Source of the DNA: Halospina sp040196175
Lineage (GTDB): Bacteria; Pseudomonadota; Gammaproteobacteria; Pseudomonadales; Oleiphilaceae
Assembly (NCBI RefSeq): GCF_040196175.1
Contig: NZ_JBEFNF010000001.1
Coordinates: forward strand, 186,001 to 250,000
Direction: 5' to 3'
DNA length: 64,000 nucleotides
Below are positions 26,380 through 35,367 of this stretch, one piece after another. Each line of letters starts with the position of its first letter. The first letter of the stretch is position 1. The notes under the pieces are model-generated. The model was not told where the DNA came from. It made no database searches and worked only from the letters and a program-made list of their open reading frames with translations. A program made the translations under genes and the position numbers.

Positions 26380-27887
26380 GCTGTTTCCGTGCCTCGGCGC
26401 TGGCGGCCGAAAACGATCATTACAGCCGCCAGCGTTACGACCGGCCAGGAGCCGGTGGCCATAAAGGGCGTTGAGCCTGACATGGGTTGGATCTCTCCCC
26501 TCAAAACATCCCTTTCATAATGTTTGGCCCGGGCACGGATGCGGCCCTCGCGATCCACGATGGAAGTGATACCGTTGTTGGTTCCGCGCAGCAGTTCCCG
26601 ACCGGTCTCCAGAGCACGCATGCGTGCGATCTGGTGGTGCTGGAACGGACCGAGCGAGCGTCCGAACCAGGCATCATTGCTGACCGTCATGAGAAAGCCG
26701 GTGCTCTGCGCGTGCTGGGCTACGAAATCGGCATAGGCAATTTCGTAGCAGATGGCGGGATGGCTGCTGGCATCAGCGATCTGGAGTGGCGACTGGTTCT
26801 GCGGGCCTGGCTGGAAAACCGACATGGGCAGACTGAGGAATTCGATGGTGCCGCGCAGCAGCGATTCTAGGGGCACATACTCGCCAAAGGGAACCAGCCG
26901 CTGCTTGTGGTATGTGCCCTGTCCGGGGCCCACCGTCATCAGGCTGTTGTGAAAAACCGGCTCCGGGTAGTGTGGGCTGTTGCCGTACCAGGGAATCCCC
27001 GTGACCAGGGTGGTTTCGGTGTCAAAGGCGCGGCTTTCCAACGCATCCAGTACCTGCGATGCCTGACCCTGGGTGGCTGGTAGAGCGGTTTCAGGCCACA
27101 GGATGAGATCCCTGCCCCAGAGCGGCTCCGTGAGCTGGCGATAGATCCGGATCTGCTTGCGGAGCATTTCCGGGTCCCATTTGTCGTGTTGCGAGATATT
27201 GCCCTGGACCGCAGCGACCGAGAGGGGGTCGCCCTGCGGCTTTGTCCATTCGAACAGATTGGCCAGCGGTGCCAGTAGCCAGGGCAGAAGCGCAGCGGCT
27301 GTGAGTCCGATAGGAACCCAGCGCGTTGCGCCGCGCCAGTGCTGCCAGGCGGCGATCAGCAGAGCCGCCGTGGCGGCTGTAATGAAGGTGATACCGTGCA
27401 CGCCCATTACCGGGGCTAGCCCGGCCAGCGGGCCATCGACCTGGGCGGTTCCGGCATAGAGCCAGGGGAAGCCGGTGAGCAGCCAGCCTCGAACCCAGTC
27501 CATCAATGTCCAGATCGCAGGGAACAACCACAGGCTGCGAGTGCTGTGGCTGCCAGCCAGCCGCCCCCAGCACCAGAAGGCAATAGCCGGGAACAAAGCC
27601 AGGCCCATGGCGAAAAGCAGCGTCATGATCGCGGCCAGGGGGGCAGCCGTCATGCCGTATTCGTTAATGCTCACATAGACCCATGAGGCGCCACTACCGA
27701 AAAGGCCCATCCCCAAAAACCAACCGTCGCGAAAAAGGGCTTTGGCGTCGCGGGCGCTGCACATGAGCAGGACCAATCCGAGGGAAGCCAGGGCGGCGGG
27801 CCAGAGGTGGAAAGGCGCGAAAGCCAGTGTCTGAAGCGCACCAGCAGCGACCAGTGCGGGAATTCGGAAAAGGCGATTCTGGGTCAT
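26376..27887 (-). CDS. lnt: Apolipoprotein N-acyltransferase
   Basis: Lnt adds the third acyl chain to the N-terminal Cys of lipoproteins in the inner membrane. The 503-residue protein has six or so N-terminal transmembrane segments (to about residue 215) and a periplasmic nitrilase-fold domain with catalytic Glu266 (LWPETALP), Lys328 (YHKQRLVPFGEY) and Cys380 (ICYEIAY). A last transmembrane segment lies near the C-terminus. It begins 13 bases after the corC stop, in the standard miaB-ybeZ-ybeY-corC-lnt cluster. Confidence 0.97.
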   Translation of the reverse strand: MTQNRLFRIPALVAAGALQTLAFAPFHLWPAALASLGLVLLMCSARDAKALFRDGWFLGMGLFGSGASWVYVSINEYGMTAAPLAAIMTLLFAMGLALFPAIAFWCWGRLAGSHSTRSLWLFPAIWTLMDWVRGWLLTGFPWLYAGTAQVDGPLAGLAPVMGVHGITFITAATAALLIAAWQHWRGATRWVPIGLTAAALLPWLLAPLANLFEWTKPQGDPLSVAAVQGNISQHDKWDPEMLRKQIRIYRQLTEPLWGRDLILWPETALPATQGQASQVLDALESRAFDTETTLVTGIPWYGNSPHYPEPVFHNSLMTVGPGQGTYHKQRLVPFGEYVPLESLLRGTIEFLSLPMSVFQPGPQNQSPLQIADASSHPAICYEIAYADFVAQHAQSTGFLMTVSNDAWFGRSLGPFQHHQIARMRALETGRELLRGTNNGITSIVDREGRIRARAKHYERDVLRGEIQPMSGSTPFMATGSWPVVTLAAVMIVFGRQRRGTETA

Positions 27888-27900
27888 GGCGCGTCCGGCG

Positions 27901-28740
27901 TCATGCGATGGGTTTAACCTGGATCAGGCGGATTTTGCGGTTGTCGGCGTTGAGTACCTTGAACCGGAAGCGGTCGAAGGTGGTGGTCTCGCCCCGCCGT
28001 GGCAGCCGCCCGAATTCCCTGAGCATCAGTCCACCAATGGTGTCGAACGCTTCTTCGTCCAGGCCAGTGCCGAAGAATTCGTTGAAGTCCTCGATGGGGG
28101 TCTGGGCTTTGACCGCGTAGATGCCGTGCTCGCGCTCGCGGATCCGGTCATCGTCGTCAACATCATGCTCGTCCTCAATATCGCCGACGATCTGTTCCAG
28201 AACGTCCTCAATGGTGATGAGTCCTGAGACGCCGCCGTATTCGTCCACCACGATGGCCATGTGGTTACGGTTCTCTTTGAACTCCTTGAGCAGCTGATTG
28301 CAACGCTTGCTTTCGGGCACGACTGTGGCCGGACGCAGAATGTCCCGGATACTGTCACGGGTCAGGTTGTTGCGCAGCGCCAGCGGCAGCAGGTCCTTGG
28401 CCAGCAGGATGCCGATGATTTCGTCCGAGGTGTCGCCAATGGCCGGAAACCGCGAGTGGGCGGATTCGATGATCTCGTTGATGTAGGAGGAGGGGTCCGC
28501 CTCGGCCTTGACTGTGACCATGCGAGAGCGGGGGATCATGATTTCCTCCACACGCATGTCCGTAACCTGCATAGCGCCTTCGATGATGCTCATGGCATCC
28601 GAATCGATCAACTGCTGAAATTCGGCGTCGCGTAGTAGACGCAGTAGATCTTCGGGCGTGCGGGGCTCACTGGAGAAGGCCTGGGATAATCGCTCCAGCC
28701 AGGAGTTCTTCGTCTGGCCATTGGATGAGTCGTCGCTCAT
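27901..28740 (-). CDS. corC: CorC/YbeX family CBS-domain transporter-associated protein
   Basis: A 279-residue soluble protein with two CBS domains (about residues 65-190, including MIPRSRMVTV and VVDEYGGVSGLITIEDVLEQIVGDIEDEHD) and a C-terminal CorC_HlyC domain ending VLNADNRKIRLIQVKPI. Family members are linked to magnesium/cobalt efflux and, in this cluster, to ribosome and tRNA quality control. It lacks the DUF21 membrane part, as normal for YbeX. Confidence 0.94.
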   Translation of the reverse strand: MSDDSSNGQTKNSWLERLSQAFSSEPRTPEDLLRLLRDAEFQQLIDSDAMSIIEGAMQVTDMRVEEIMIPRSRMVTVKAEADPSSYINEIIESAHSRFPAIGDTSDEIIGILLAKDLLPLALRNNLTRDSIRDILRPATVVPESKRCNQLLKEFKENRNHMAIVVDEYGGVSGLITIEDVLEQIVGDIEDEHDVDDDDRIREREHGIYAVKAQTPIEDFNEFFGTGLDEEAFDTIGGLMLREFGRLPRRGETTTFDRFRFKVLNADNRKIRLIQVKPIA

Positions 28741-28773
28741 GGGGTCGCTGTCCGAATTCCTGTTCGCGGGTTG

Positions 28774-29223
28774 CTACCGATAGGGGTCGGGGAAACCAAG
28801 TTGTTCGAGAAGACGCACTTCAAGCGCCTCCATGGTTTCCGCCTCGTCGGGGTCCTGATGATCGTAACCCTGCAGGTGAAGCATGCCATGAATCACCAGA
28901 TGTGCCCAGTGGGCCTCGGACCTTTTGCCCTGTTGCCGGGCTTCGCCTTCGACCACGCCGGCGCAGATGATCAGATCGCCGAGCAGGCTCAGTGAGATAC
29001 CAGGCGGTGCCTCAAAAGGGAAGGACAGGACGTTGGTGGCGTAATCCTTCCCCCGGTACTGATGGTTCAGCTCACGTCCTTCTGTCTCGTCCACAATGCG
29101 CACTGTAACCTCAGTGTTGGCGTCATCCTGCCAGCCGTGCTCCGCCCAGGCCGAAAGGTCTGAATGGGCGGGCAGTTCCGTCTGGTGGGTTGCCAACTGA
29201 AGATCGAGGGTCACGAGGCTCAT
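28774..29223 (-). CDS. ybeY: Endoribonuclease YbeY (16S rRNA maturation)
   Basis: YbeY is a zinc-dependent RNase involved in 16S rRNA 3' maturation and 70S quality control. The 149-residue protein carries the zinc motif HGMLHLQGYDH with His112, His116 and His122. Its ATG overlaps the ybeZ stop by four bases. The C-terminal tail ALEVRLLEQLGFPDPY is typical of the family. Confidence 0.95.
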   Translation of the reverse strand: MSLVTLDLQLATHQTELPAHSDLSAWAEHGWQDDANTEVTVRIVDETEGRELNHQYRGKDYATNVLSFPFEAPPGISLSLLGDLIICAGVVEGEARQQGKRSEAHWAHLVIHGMLHLQGYDHQDPDEAETMEALEVRLLEQLGFPDPYR

Positions 29224-30191
29224 GCGTTACGCTCGTCCCAGTCATCGTAGGCTTCCACGATGCGCTGCACAAGCGGATGGCGGACTACGTCCTCGGCGCC
29301 GAAGTAGGTGATGCCAATGCCTTTGACCTCCCGCAGAACCCGCAATGAGTGTTCCAGGCCGGAGTGTTGGCCGCGCGGCAAGTCGATCTGGGTGATGTCG
29401 CCGGTGATGATGGCTGTGGAGCCAAAACCGATGCGCGTTAGGAACATTTTCATCTGTTCCCGGGTGGTATTCTGGCTCTCGTCCAGAATGATGAAAGAGT
29501 TGTTCAGTGTGCGCCCGCGCATGAACGCCAGGGGTGCGATCTCGATCACGCTGCGCTCGATCAGCTTGTTCACCTGCTCAAAGCCGAGCATTTCGTAAAG
29601 CGCGTCGTACAGCGGCTTGAGGTAGGGGTCAACCTTCTGGGATAGATCCCCCGGAAGAAAGCCCAGCTTTTCACCGGCTTCCACCGCCGGGCGTACGAGC
29701 ATCACCCGCTTGACTTCTTCGGCCTTGAGCGCTTCCACAGCACAGGCCACGGCGAGCCAGGTCTTGCCAGTACCTGCCGGGCCTACACCAAAGTTGATGT
29801 CGTGGGTGCGGATGGCGTGCACGTAGCGTTGCTGATTGTCGCCTCTGGGCTGGATTTTCAGTCGCGGCGTATCGATGACCTGCTGGGCGCCGTCGTAGCC
29901 ACTGGTCTCGGGCAGGCGTTCGAAGCCGGATTCGCGGATGAACAGGTGCACCGTGTCCGGACTGATGTCATCGCCGGCTTCGGTTTCGCGGTAGAGATGC
30001 TTGAGCACCTCCATCGCCGCTGTCGCCGCTTCGCCATCACCGGTAACCCGGAAGGAATGCCCGCGATAACCGATGCGTACGCCCATGCGCTTCTCGATGT
30101 GTTTGAGGTGTTCGTCGAACTGGCCGCAGAGGGCGGCCAGGCGGTCGGTATCTGCGGGTTCCAGCTGGAATTCGCGGGTGTCGGCGCTCAA
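29220..30191 (-). CDS. ybeZ: PhoH-like ATPase YbeZ
   Basis: A PhoH-family ATPase that partners YbeY and likely works on RNA. The 323-residue protein has an N-terminal KH-like region (about 25-70), the Walker A motif GPAGTGKT (137-144) and the Walker B-like FIILDESQNTT. The TTG at 30191 is the likely start, with GAGG upstream and the miaB stop 12 bases before. It overlaps ybeY at its end. Confidence 0.93.
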   Translation of the reverse strand: MSADTREFQLEPADTDRLAALCGQFDEHLKHIEKRMGVRIGYRGHSFRVTGDGEAATAAMEVLKHLYRETEAGDDISPDTVHLFIRESGFERLPETSGYDGAQQVIDTPRLKIQPRGDNQQRYVHAIRTHDINFGVGPAGTGKTWLAVACAVEALKAEEVKRVMLVRPAVEAGEKLGFLPGDLSQKVDPYLKPLYDALYEMLGFEQVNKLIERSVIEIAPLAFMRGRTLNNSFIILDESQNTTREQMKMFLTRIGFGSTAIITGDITQIDLPRGQHSGLEHSLRVLREVKGIGITYFGAEDVVRHPLVQRIVEAYDDWDERNA

Positions 30192-30203
30192 GCGGGCCTC
30201 GGC

Positions 30204-31547
30204 TCAGTAACGGTTGGCATCTATCATGACGCCACGCAGGGAATTCGGCAATGCCTCGGTGATCTCCACGTCCACGAAGGAGCCGATCACGCCGGGTACG
30301 TCAGTACGGAAGTTGACCACCCGATTGTTCTCGGTACGGCCCTGGTACTCGCCCGGATCCTTCTTGGAGACGCCCGTGACCAGAATGCGCTGGGTACTGC
30401 CGACCATGCGGCGGCTGATCTCCTGCGCCTGCTGGTTGATGCGGTCCTGCAGGATTGCCAGACGTTCTTTCTTGACGCTTTCCGGGGTGTCGTCCGCAAG
30501 GTCCGCGGCCGGGGTGCCGGGGCGGGCGCTGTAGACAAAGCTGAAAGAGACATCGAAACCGACGTCGTTGATCAGCTTCATGGTGTCTTCAAAGTCTTTC
30601 TCCGTTTCGCCCGGAAAACCGATGATGAAATCCGAGGACAGACTCAACTGAGGACGGATGCGGCGCAGCTTGCGGATCTTGGACTTGTACTCCAGGGCCG
30701 TGTGGCCGCGCTTCATCAGTGCCAGGATCCGGTCCGAACCGGCCTGGACCGGAAGGTGCAGGTGGCTGACCAGCTCCGGTACCTGTTCGTAGACGTTGAT
30801 CAGTGCGTCCGAGAACTCGACTGGGTGGGAGGTGGTGAAGCGGATGCGGTCAATGCCGTCGATGTCCGCCACCCAGGTGATCAGCTCGGCCAGGTCCATG
30901 GTGTCGCCATCCAGGGTCTCGCCGTCGTAGGCATTGACGTTCTGGCCCAGAAGATTCACCTCTCGCACCCCCTGGCGGGCCAGGTCCCGGACCTCTTCAA
31001 GCACGTCCTCAACCGGCCGACTTAGTTCCTCACCCCGGGTGTAAGGCACCACGCAGAAGGAGCAGTATTTGCTGCAGCCTTCCATGATGGAGACAAAGGC
31101 GGTGGGACCATTAACACCAGGGCCGGGGAGTTCGTCGAACTTCTCGATCTGGGGAAAACTGACGTCCACCACGCCAACGCCGCCATCACTGTCGGCCTTG
31201 GTGATCATCTCGGGCAGCCGGTGCAGCGTCTGGGGGCCAAAGACCATGTCCACGTACGGCGCCCGGTCGAGGATCGCCTGACCTTCCTGGCTGGCAACGC
31301 AGCCGCCAACGCCGATGATGGCGTCCGGGTTGTCCTTCTTCAGTTTTTTCCAGCGGCCCAGCTGGTCGAAAACCTTTTCCTGGGCTTTTTCACGGATGGA
31401 ACAGGTGTTGAGCAGCAGGATGTCCGCATCGTTGGCGGTATCGGTTAGCTCCACCTCGTGACTCTCGCGCAGGAGGTCGATCATGCGCGATGAGTCGTAT
31501 TCGTTCATCTGGCAGCCGTGGGTCTTGATGAAGAGCTTTTTTCCCAT
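30204..31547 (-). CDS. miaB: tRNA-2-methylthio-N6-dimethylallyladenosine synthase MiaB
   Basis: MiaB is a radical-SAM methylthiotransferase acting on i6A37 of tRNAs. The 447-residue protein has the UPF0004 cluster cysteines Cys12, Cys49 and Cys83, the radical-SAM cysteines Cys158, Cys162 and Cys165 (EGCSKYCSFCVVPYTRG), and a C-terminal TRAM domain. It is the first gene of miaB-ybeZ-ybeY-corC-lnt and has a good promoter directly upstream. Confidence 0.97.
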   Translation of the reverse strand: MGKKLFIKTHGCQMNEYDSSRMIDLLRESHEVELTDTANDADILLLNTCSIREKAQEKVFDQLGRWKKLKKDNPDAIIGVGGCVASQEGQAILDRAPYVDMVFGPQTLHRLPEMITKADSDGGVGVVDVSFPQIEKFDELPGPGVNGPTAFVSIMEGCSKYCSFCVVPYTRGEELSRPVEDVLEEVRDLARQGVREVNLLGQNVNAYDGETLDGDTMDLAELITWVADIDGIDRIRFTTSHPVEFSDALINVYEQVPELVSHLHLPVQAGSDRILALMKRGHTALEYKSKIRKLRRIRPQLSLSSDFIIGFPGETEKDFEDTMKLINDVGFDVSFSFVYSARPGTPAADLADDTPESVKKERLAILQDRINQQAQEISRRMVGSTQRILVTGVSKKDPGEYQGRTENNRVVNFRTDVPGVIGSFVDVEITEALPNSLRGVMIDANRY

Positions 31548-31582
31548 GGTTGGCGGCGTTCTGTCTGGTTGGAAGATCGTCG

Positions 31583-31612
31583 ATTATAACGCCTGCGGTC
31601 TGGTTCTGTCAC
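31583..31612 (-). promoter_or_regulatory. Candidate sigma-70 promoter of miaB
   Basis: Read on the minus strand, GTGACA (-35, plus-strand positions 31607-31612) is followed after 18 bases by a perfect TATAAT (-10, plus-strand 31583-31588). This is about 36 bases before the miaB ATG and inside the 76-base gap to yejK, so miaB appears to start its own operon. Confidence 0.65.
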
Positions 31613-31623
31613 AAACCAAAAGC

Positions 31624-32643
31624 TCAGTCGGAGGCGTCATCCAGATAACTCTGGAGCTGTTCCTTGAGGCTGCGGGGGACCTGGGTGATGATGAGGGCAT
31701 CCCGGTCGCGGTCGTAGTGCACCGCCTGGTTCACCAGATCGGAAGAGAACGACAGGCTCAGCCCGTTGCCCTTGCCGGCAATCCGCACCAGTTTTTTCAC
31801 CTTGCGTCGATCGGGATGCAGCACCTGATCTGGCCCCAATGCCTGGGATTCGGCCACGTGCTCGGCAAACCGCTCCGGCTGGCTGTCGTCGATGTAGCTG
31901 GAAAGGGCCGAGAGGGGCACTGGCTCGCCCAGTGCCTCCTGCTCATTACAGAATTCGAACGCCTTGTGGCGCACGGCGTGGGCGTGATCCGGCTCCGACT
32001 GCTGCTGGGCGAAGGACTCCACCGCCTCCAGGAAGGTCCGGGTCTCGGCCTCCACGTCCACCTCCTGCTGGAAGCCCACCAGGCGCGCGAAACACTTGCC
32101 GATCTCGCCTGTTCCGCGACCCTGGAGCACCGTCAGGTAGTTCTCCGAGCCCTGTTCGCCGCGCCAGTCCGCCAACTCCACGCGCGCCGCCAGGTTCAGG
32201 CGGGAGCGGCTGATGGTCTCGGTAGGGGCGAGTTCAAGGTTGGCGTCCAGAGTAAAGAGCGGGTCCATCTCCAGAGCGAAGAGGTACAGCACTTCGCCGT
32301 CGGCCAGGGACTCATGGACGACGAGCAGTGGGCGTTCGGGGTCGGTGTCCGCGCGGGTGATCTCGTCCTGCCACTGGCTCAGGAGCTGGTTGGTAAAGGC
32401 CTCAAACCCCTGATGCTCGTCGAGGTAGTCGCCCAGCCAACCCCGGATGGGATGGCTGCCGATATCATCCGAAAAACGGCCATAAGCCTTGCCGGGGCGA
32501 CTGTTGAACAGTTTCTTGAGCTGGCGGTGCAGGGCCTCATAATCACCACCCGGCTCGGCCATGGCCGAGCCGGCCACGACATGAGTCGGTTGACCACCGC
32601 CGGGCAACGAGGCCCGCATCAGCCGAAGTTGGCGGATCGCCAT
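31624..32643 (-). CDS. yejK: Nucleoid-associated protein YejK (NdpA)
   Basis: A 339-residue protein of the YejK/NdpA family, abundant nucleoid-associated proteins of uncertain role. Recognisable parts are the SDDIGSHPIRGWLGDYL region, LLVVHESLADGEVLYLFALEM, and the C-terminal IAGKGNGLSLSFSSDLV and ALIITQVPRSLKEQL. The ATG lies only three bases after the cysN stop, so it is probably transcribed with cysDN. Length is normal for the family. Confidence 0.88.
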   Translation of the reverse strand: MAIRQLRLMRASLPGGGQPTHVVAGSAMAEPGGDYEALHRQLKKLFNSRPGKAYGRFSDDIGSHPIRGWLGDYLDEHQGFEAFTNQLLSQWQDEITRADTDPERPLLVVHESLADGEVLYLFALEMDPLFTLDANLELAPTETISRSRLNLAARVELADWRGEQGSENYLTVLQGRGTGEIGKCFARLVGFQQEVDVEAETRTFLEAVESFAQQQSEPDHAHAVRHKAFEFCNEQEALGEPVPLSALSSYIDDSQPERFAEHVAESQALGPDQVLHPDRRKVKKLVRIAGKGNGLSLSFSSDLVNQAVHYDRDRDALIITQVPRSLKEQLQSYLDDASD

Positions 32644-32646
32644 CGG

Positions 32647-34311
32647 TCAGCCCTGCAGCCGCTTTTCCCGACGCAGCGTCTGCAGCAGCTCCTGGACGGC
32701 CTTGCTGATGCCGGCGTCGTCGTCGGCATTGACGCTGTAGTCCGCAGGGGTGCCACTGACGCCGGCCGTTACTACGATCAGGCCTTGATTGTAGAGTACC
32801 TCGGCCATGCTGCCGCGATCCTCTTCCGAATCCGTGTTGGTGTTATCCAGCACGATGCCGGTTTTGCCCATATCGAACAGGCTGCGCTGTAGTGCTGTTG
32901 CCAGCTTGTCCGCTGCCTCGCCACCGCAGTCGATGACCAGCGGCTTCTGGTCCAGCCGGCGCTGCCATTCATCGGTGGTAACCGGGTTCATAAGACCTTC
33001 GGCATCGCTGGCGGTGCTCTTGATCATGCCCGCGCCAATGGTGATGTTGGTCAGCCGGTCGATGATGATGAAAGCGCCTGTTGAGCCACAGTTCGGGTAG
33101 GGGTCAAAAGCCAGCGGATGGCTGACCGCGAACTCGCACAGGCCGATCTCGTTCAGCGCGAGCTCAGTGCCCTGCTGCTGCTCCAGAGTGTTGACGTCCG
33201 TCTTGTAGTGCACCCGGCGCATGGCCCCGGAGGTATAACGTGGTCCCTGCTTGATGTCGTACTGGCGGCCCGGGGTCAGCGGGTCGTCGATCATCCACAC
33301 CACATTGGCGTTGAAGGCAGTGGCCACCTCGGGCATGTTGCCAGCGTGCACCAGCATATCACCGCGGCTGATGTCGATCTCGTCCTTCAGTGTGAGGGTG
33401 ACGGCCTGGTCGATATGGGCTGCCTCCTGATCCCCTTCAAAGGTGACGACACGGTCAACGCGGGTGGAGCGCCCTGATGGCAGGGCAACCACTTCATCGT
33501 CAGGCTTCACTACGCCACTTGCGATGGTGCCGCAGAAGCCCCGGAAGTCGAGGTTGGGCCTGTTCACATACTGCACGGGGAACCGCAAATGCTCGAAGTC
33601 CTTGTCACGGGAGATTGGCACGGTTTCCAGAACCTGCATCATGGGCTGGCCTTCGAACCAGGGCATGTTGTCGCTGGGATGGACGACGTTGTCGCCCTCA
33701 AGTGCCGAAATCGGAACGAAACGCACGTCCTCCAGGCCGAGATTACCGCAGAAGTGCTGGTATTCTTCTCTGATCTCGTTAAAACGCTGCTCGCTGTAGT
33801 CGACCAGGTCCATTTTATTGATGGCGACGACCACATGCTTGATGCCAAGCAGTGAGGCCAGGAAGGAGTGGCGCTTGGTCTGGGTCAGTACGCCTTGGCG
33901 GGCGTCGATCAGGATGACGGCGAGCTGCGCGTTCGAGGCACCGGTGGCCATGTTGCGCGTGTACTGCTCATGGCCGGGCGTGTCGGCCATGATGAATTTG
34001 CGCTTGGCCGTCGAGAAGTAGCGATAGGCCACATCAATGGTGATCCCCTGTTCCCGCTCCGCCTGCAGGCCGTCGACGAGCAGTGACAGGTCCAGTTTTT
34101 CGCCGGTGGAGCCCACTTTGGAGCTGTCGGACTCCAGTGCGGCCAGCTGATCCTCGTAGATCATGCTGGTGTCGTGCAGCAGCCGGCCGATGAGGGTACT
34201 CTTGCCGTCGTCCACACTGCCGCAGGTCAGCAGCCGCAGAAGCTCTTTCTGTTCGTGCTGCTTGAGATAGGCATTGATGTCGGTGCCGATCAGGTCTGAC
34301 TGATGTGACAT
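32647..34311 (-). CDS. cysN: Sulfate adenylyltransferase subunit 1 (CysN) with decayed APS-kinase-like tail
   Basis: CysN is the GTPase subunit of ATP sulfurylase, which activates sulfate to APS. The 554-residue protein has G1 GSVDDGKST, G3 DTPGHEQYTRNM and G4 NKMDLVD, then EF-Tu-like domains 2 and 3 (to about residue 450). The last ~100 residues (QKPLVIDCGGEAADKLATAL ... GLIVVTAGVSG) align by eye with the start of CysC APS kinase, but the GxxGxGKS P-loop is replaced and the second half is missing. A plain CysN is about 475 residues and a CysNC fusion about 630. Confidence 0.95.
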   Translation of the reverse strand: MSHQSDLIGTDINAYLKQHEQKELLRLLTCGSVDDGKSTLIGRLLHDTSMIYEDQLAALESDSSKVGSTGEKLDLSLLVDGLQAEREQGITIDVAYRYFSTAKRKFIMADTPGHEQYTRNMATGASNAQLAVILIDARQGVLTQTKRHSFLASLLGIKHVVVAINKMDLVDYSEQRFNEIREEYQHFCGNLGLEDVRFVPISALEGDNVVHPSDNMPWFEGQPMMQVLETVPISRDKDFEHLRFPVQYVNRPNLDFRGFCGTIASGVVKPDDEVVALPSGRSTRVDRVVTFEGDQEAAHIDQAVTLTLKDEIDISRGDMLVHAGNMPEVATAFNANVVWMIDDPLTPGRQYDIKQGPRYTSGAMRRVHYKTDVNTLEQQQGTELALNEIGLCEFAVSHPLAFDPYPNCGSTGAFIIIDRLTNITIGAGMIKSTASDAEGLMNPVTTDEWQRRLDQKPLVIDCGGEAADKLATALQRSLFDMGKTGIVLDNTNTDSEEDRGSMAEVLYNQGLIVVTAGVSGTPADYSVNADDDAGISKAVQELLQTLRREKRLQG

Positions 34312-34347
34312 GGATCTTTTCTCCGAAAAACCGGGTTGGGCTCGCGC

Positions 34348-35256
34348 TTAGAAGTAGCCTTCTTGTTTCTTCTTCTCCATGGAGCCGGCGCTGTCGTGGT
34401 CGATGACCCGGCCCTGGCGCTCAGAGCTGCGTGTGAGCAGCATCTCCTGGATGATCTCGGGCAGGGTGTCCGCCTCGGACTCGATGGCGCCGGTCAGCGG
34501 GTAGCAGCCCAGAGTGCGGAAGCGCACGGATTTCATTTCAGGCTTCTCGCCCGGTTCCAGCGGCATGCGGTCGTCGTCGACCATGATCAGGGTGCCGTCA
34601 CGTTCGACGACAGGCCGCGGCTTGGAGAAGTAGAGCGGCACGATTTCGATATTCTCAAGATGGATATACTGCCAGACGTCCAGCTCGGTCCAGTTGGACA
34701 GCGGGAATACGCGGATACTCTCGCCCTTGTTGATCTGGCCGTTGTAGATATTCCACAGCTCCGGGCGCTGGTTCTTTGGGTCCCAGCGGTGGTTTTCATC
34801 CCGGAAGGAGTAGACGCGCTCCTTGGCTCGGGATTTCTCCTCGTCCCGGCGGGCGCCGCCGAAAGCCGCGTCGAACTTATACTTCTCCAGCGCCTGTTTG
34901 AGCGACTGAGTCTTCATGACGTCAGTGTGTTTGGCACTGCCGTGGCTGAAGGGGCCGATGCCCTGATTCACGCCTTCCTCGTTGATGTGGACGATCATAT
35001 CGAGGTCGTACTTTTCGGCCATCCGATCCCGGAATTCAATCATTTCCTTGAATTTCCAGGTGGTGTCCACGTGCAGCATGGGGAAAGGGATCCGACCGGG
35101 CCAGAAGGCCTTGCGGGCCAGATGGAGCATCACTGAGGAGTCTTTGCCGATGGAGTAGAGCATGGCCGGGTTGTCAAACTCGGCCGCTACTTCCCGCATG
35201 ATGTGGATGCTTTCCGCTTCCAGCTGTTTGAGGTGCGTGAGATTGTATTGGGTCAT
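34348..35256 (-). CDS. cysD: Sulfate adenylyltransferase subunit 2 (CysD)
   Basis: CysD is the catalytic ATP-pyrophosphatase-fold subunit of ATP sulfurylase. The 302-residue protein has the PP-loop YSIGKDSSVMLHLARKAF (residues 34-51), HVDTTWKFKEM and the RRDEEKSRAKER segment. It begins the cysD-cysN-yejK unit, with 36 bases between cysD and cysN. Length is standard. Confidence 0.97.
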   Translation of the reverse strand: MTQYNLTHLKQLEAESIHIMREVAAEFDNPAMLYSIGKDSSVMLHLARKAFWPGRIPFPMLHVDTTWKFKEMIEFRDRMAEKYDLDMIVHINEEGVNQGIGPFSHGSAKHTDVMKTQSLKQALEKYKFDAAFGGARRDEEKSRAKERVYSFRDENHRWDPKNQRPELWNIYNGQINKGESIRVFPLSNWTELDVWQYIHLENIEIVPLYFSKPRPVVERDGTLIMVDDDRMPLEPGEKPEMKSVRFRTLGCYPLTGAIESEADTLPEIIQEMLLTRSSERQGRVIDHDSAGSMEKKKQEGYF

Positions 35257-35326
35257 CGCGCTCTGTACCGCTGTTGACTCGGAATGGAACCGGTTCTTAT
35301 AAAAACCGGCCTCAACTGAACTGCGG

Positions 35327-35332
35327 ATTATA
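35327..35332 (-). promoter_or_regulatory. Candidate extended -10 box upstream of cysD
   Basis: On the minus strand the sequence TGGTATAAT gives a perfect TATAAT preceded by TG, about 70 bases before the cysD ATG. No convincing -35 box is seen, which fits a promoter needing an activator; cysDN promoters are commonly CysB-dependent in gammaproteobacteria. No CysB site was identified. Confidence 0.45.
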
Positions 35333-35367
35333 CCAGAGCATTGGGTGGGGTAAGAAGGGTGGTGGCG

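Noticed and set aside
29802..31025. 407-residue plus-strand frame over ybeZ and miaB
   Set aside because: Antisense to two well-defined genes, with low-complexity composition.
31483..32892. 469-residue plus-strand frame
   Set aside because: It runs antisense across yejK and the end of cysN and shows no domain; the minus-strand genes have clear family motifs.
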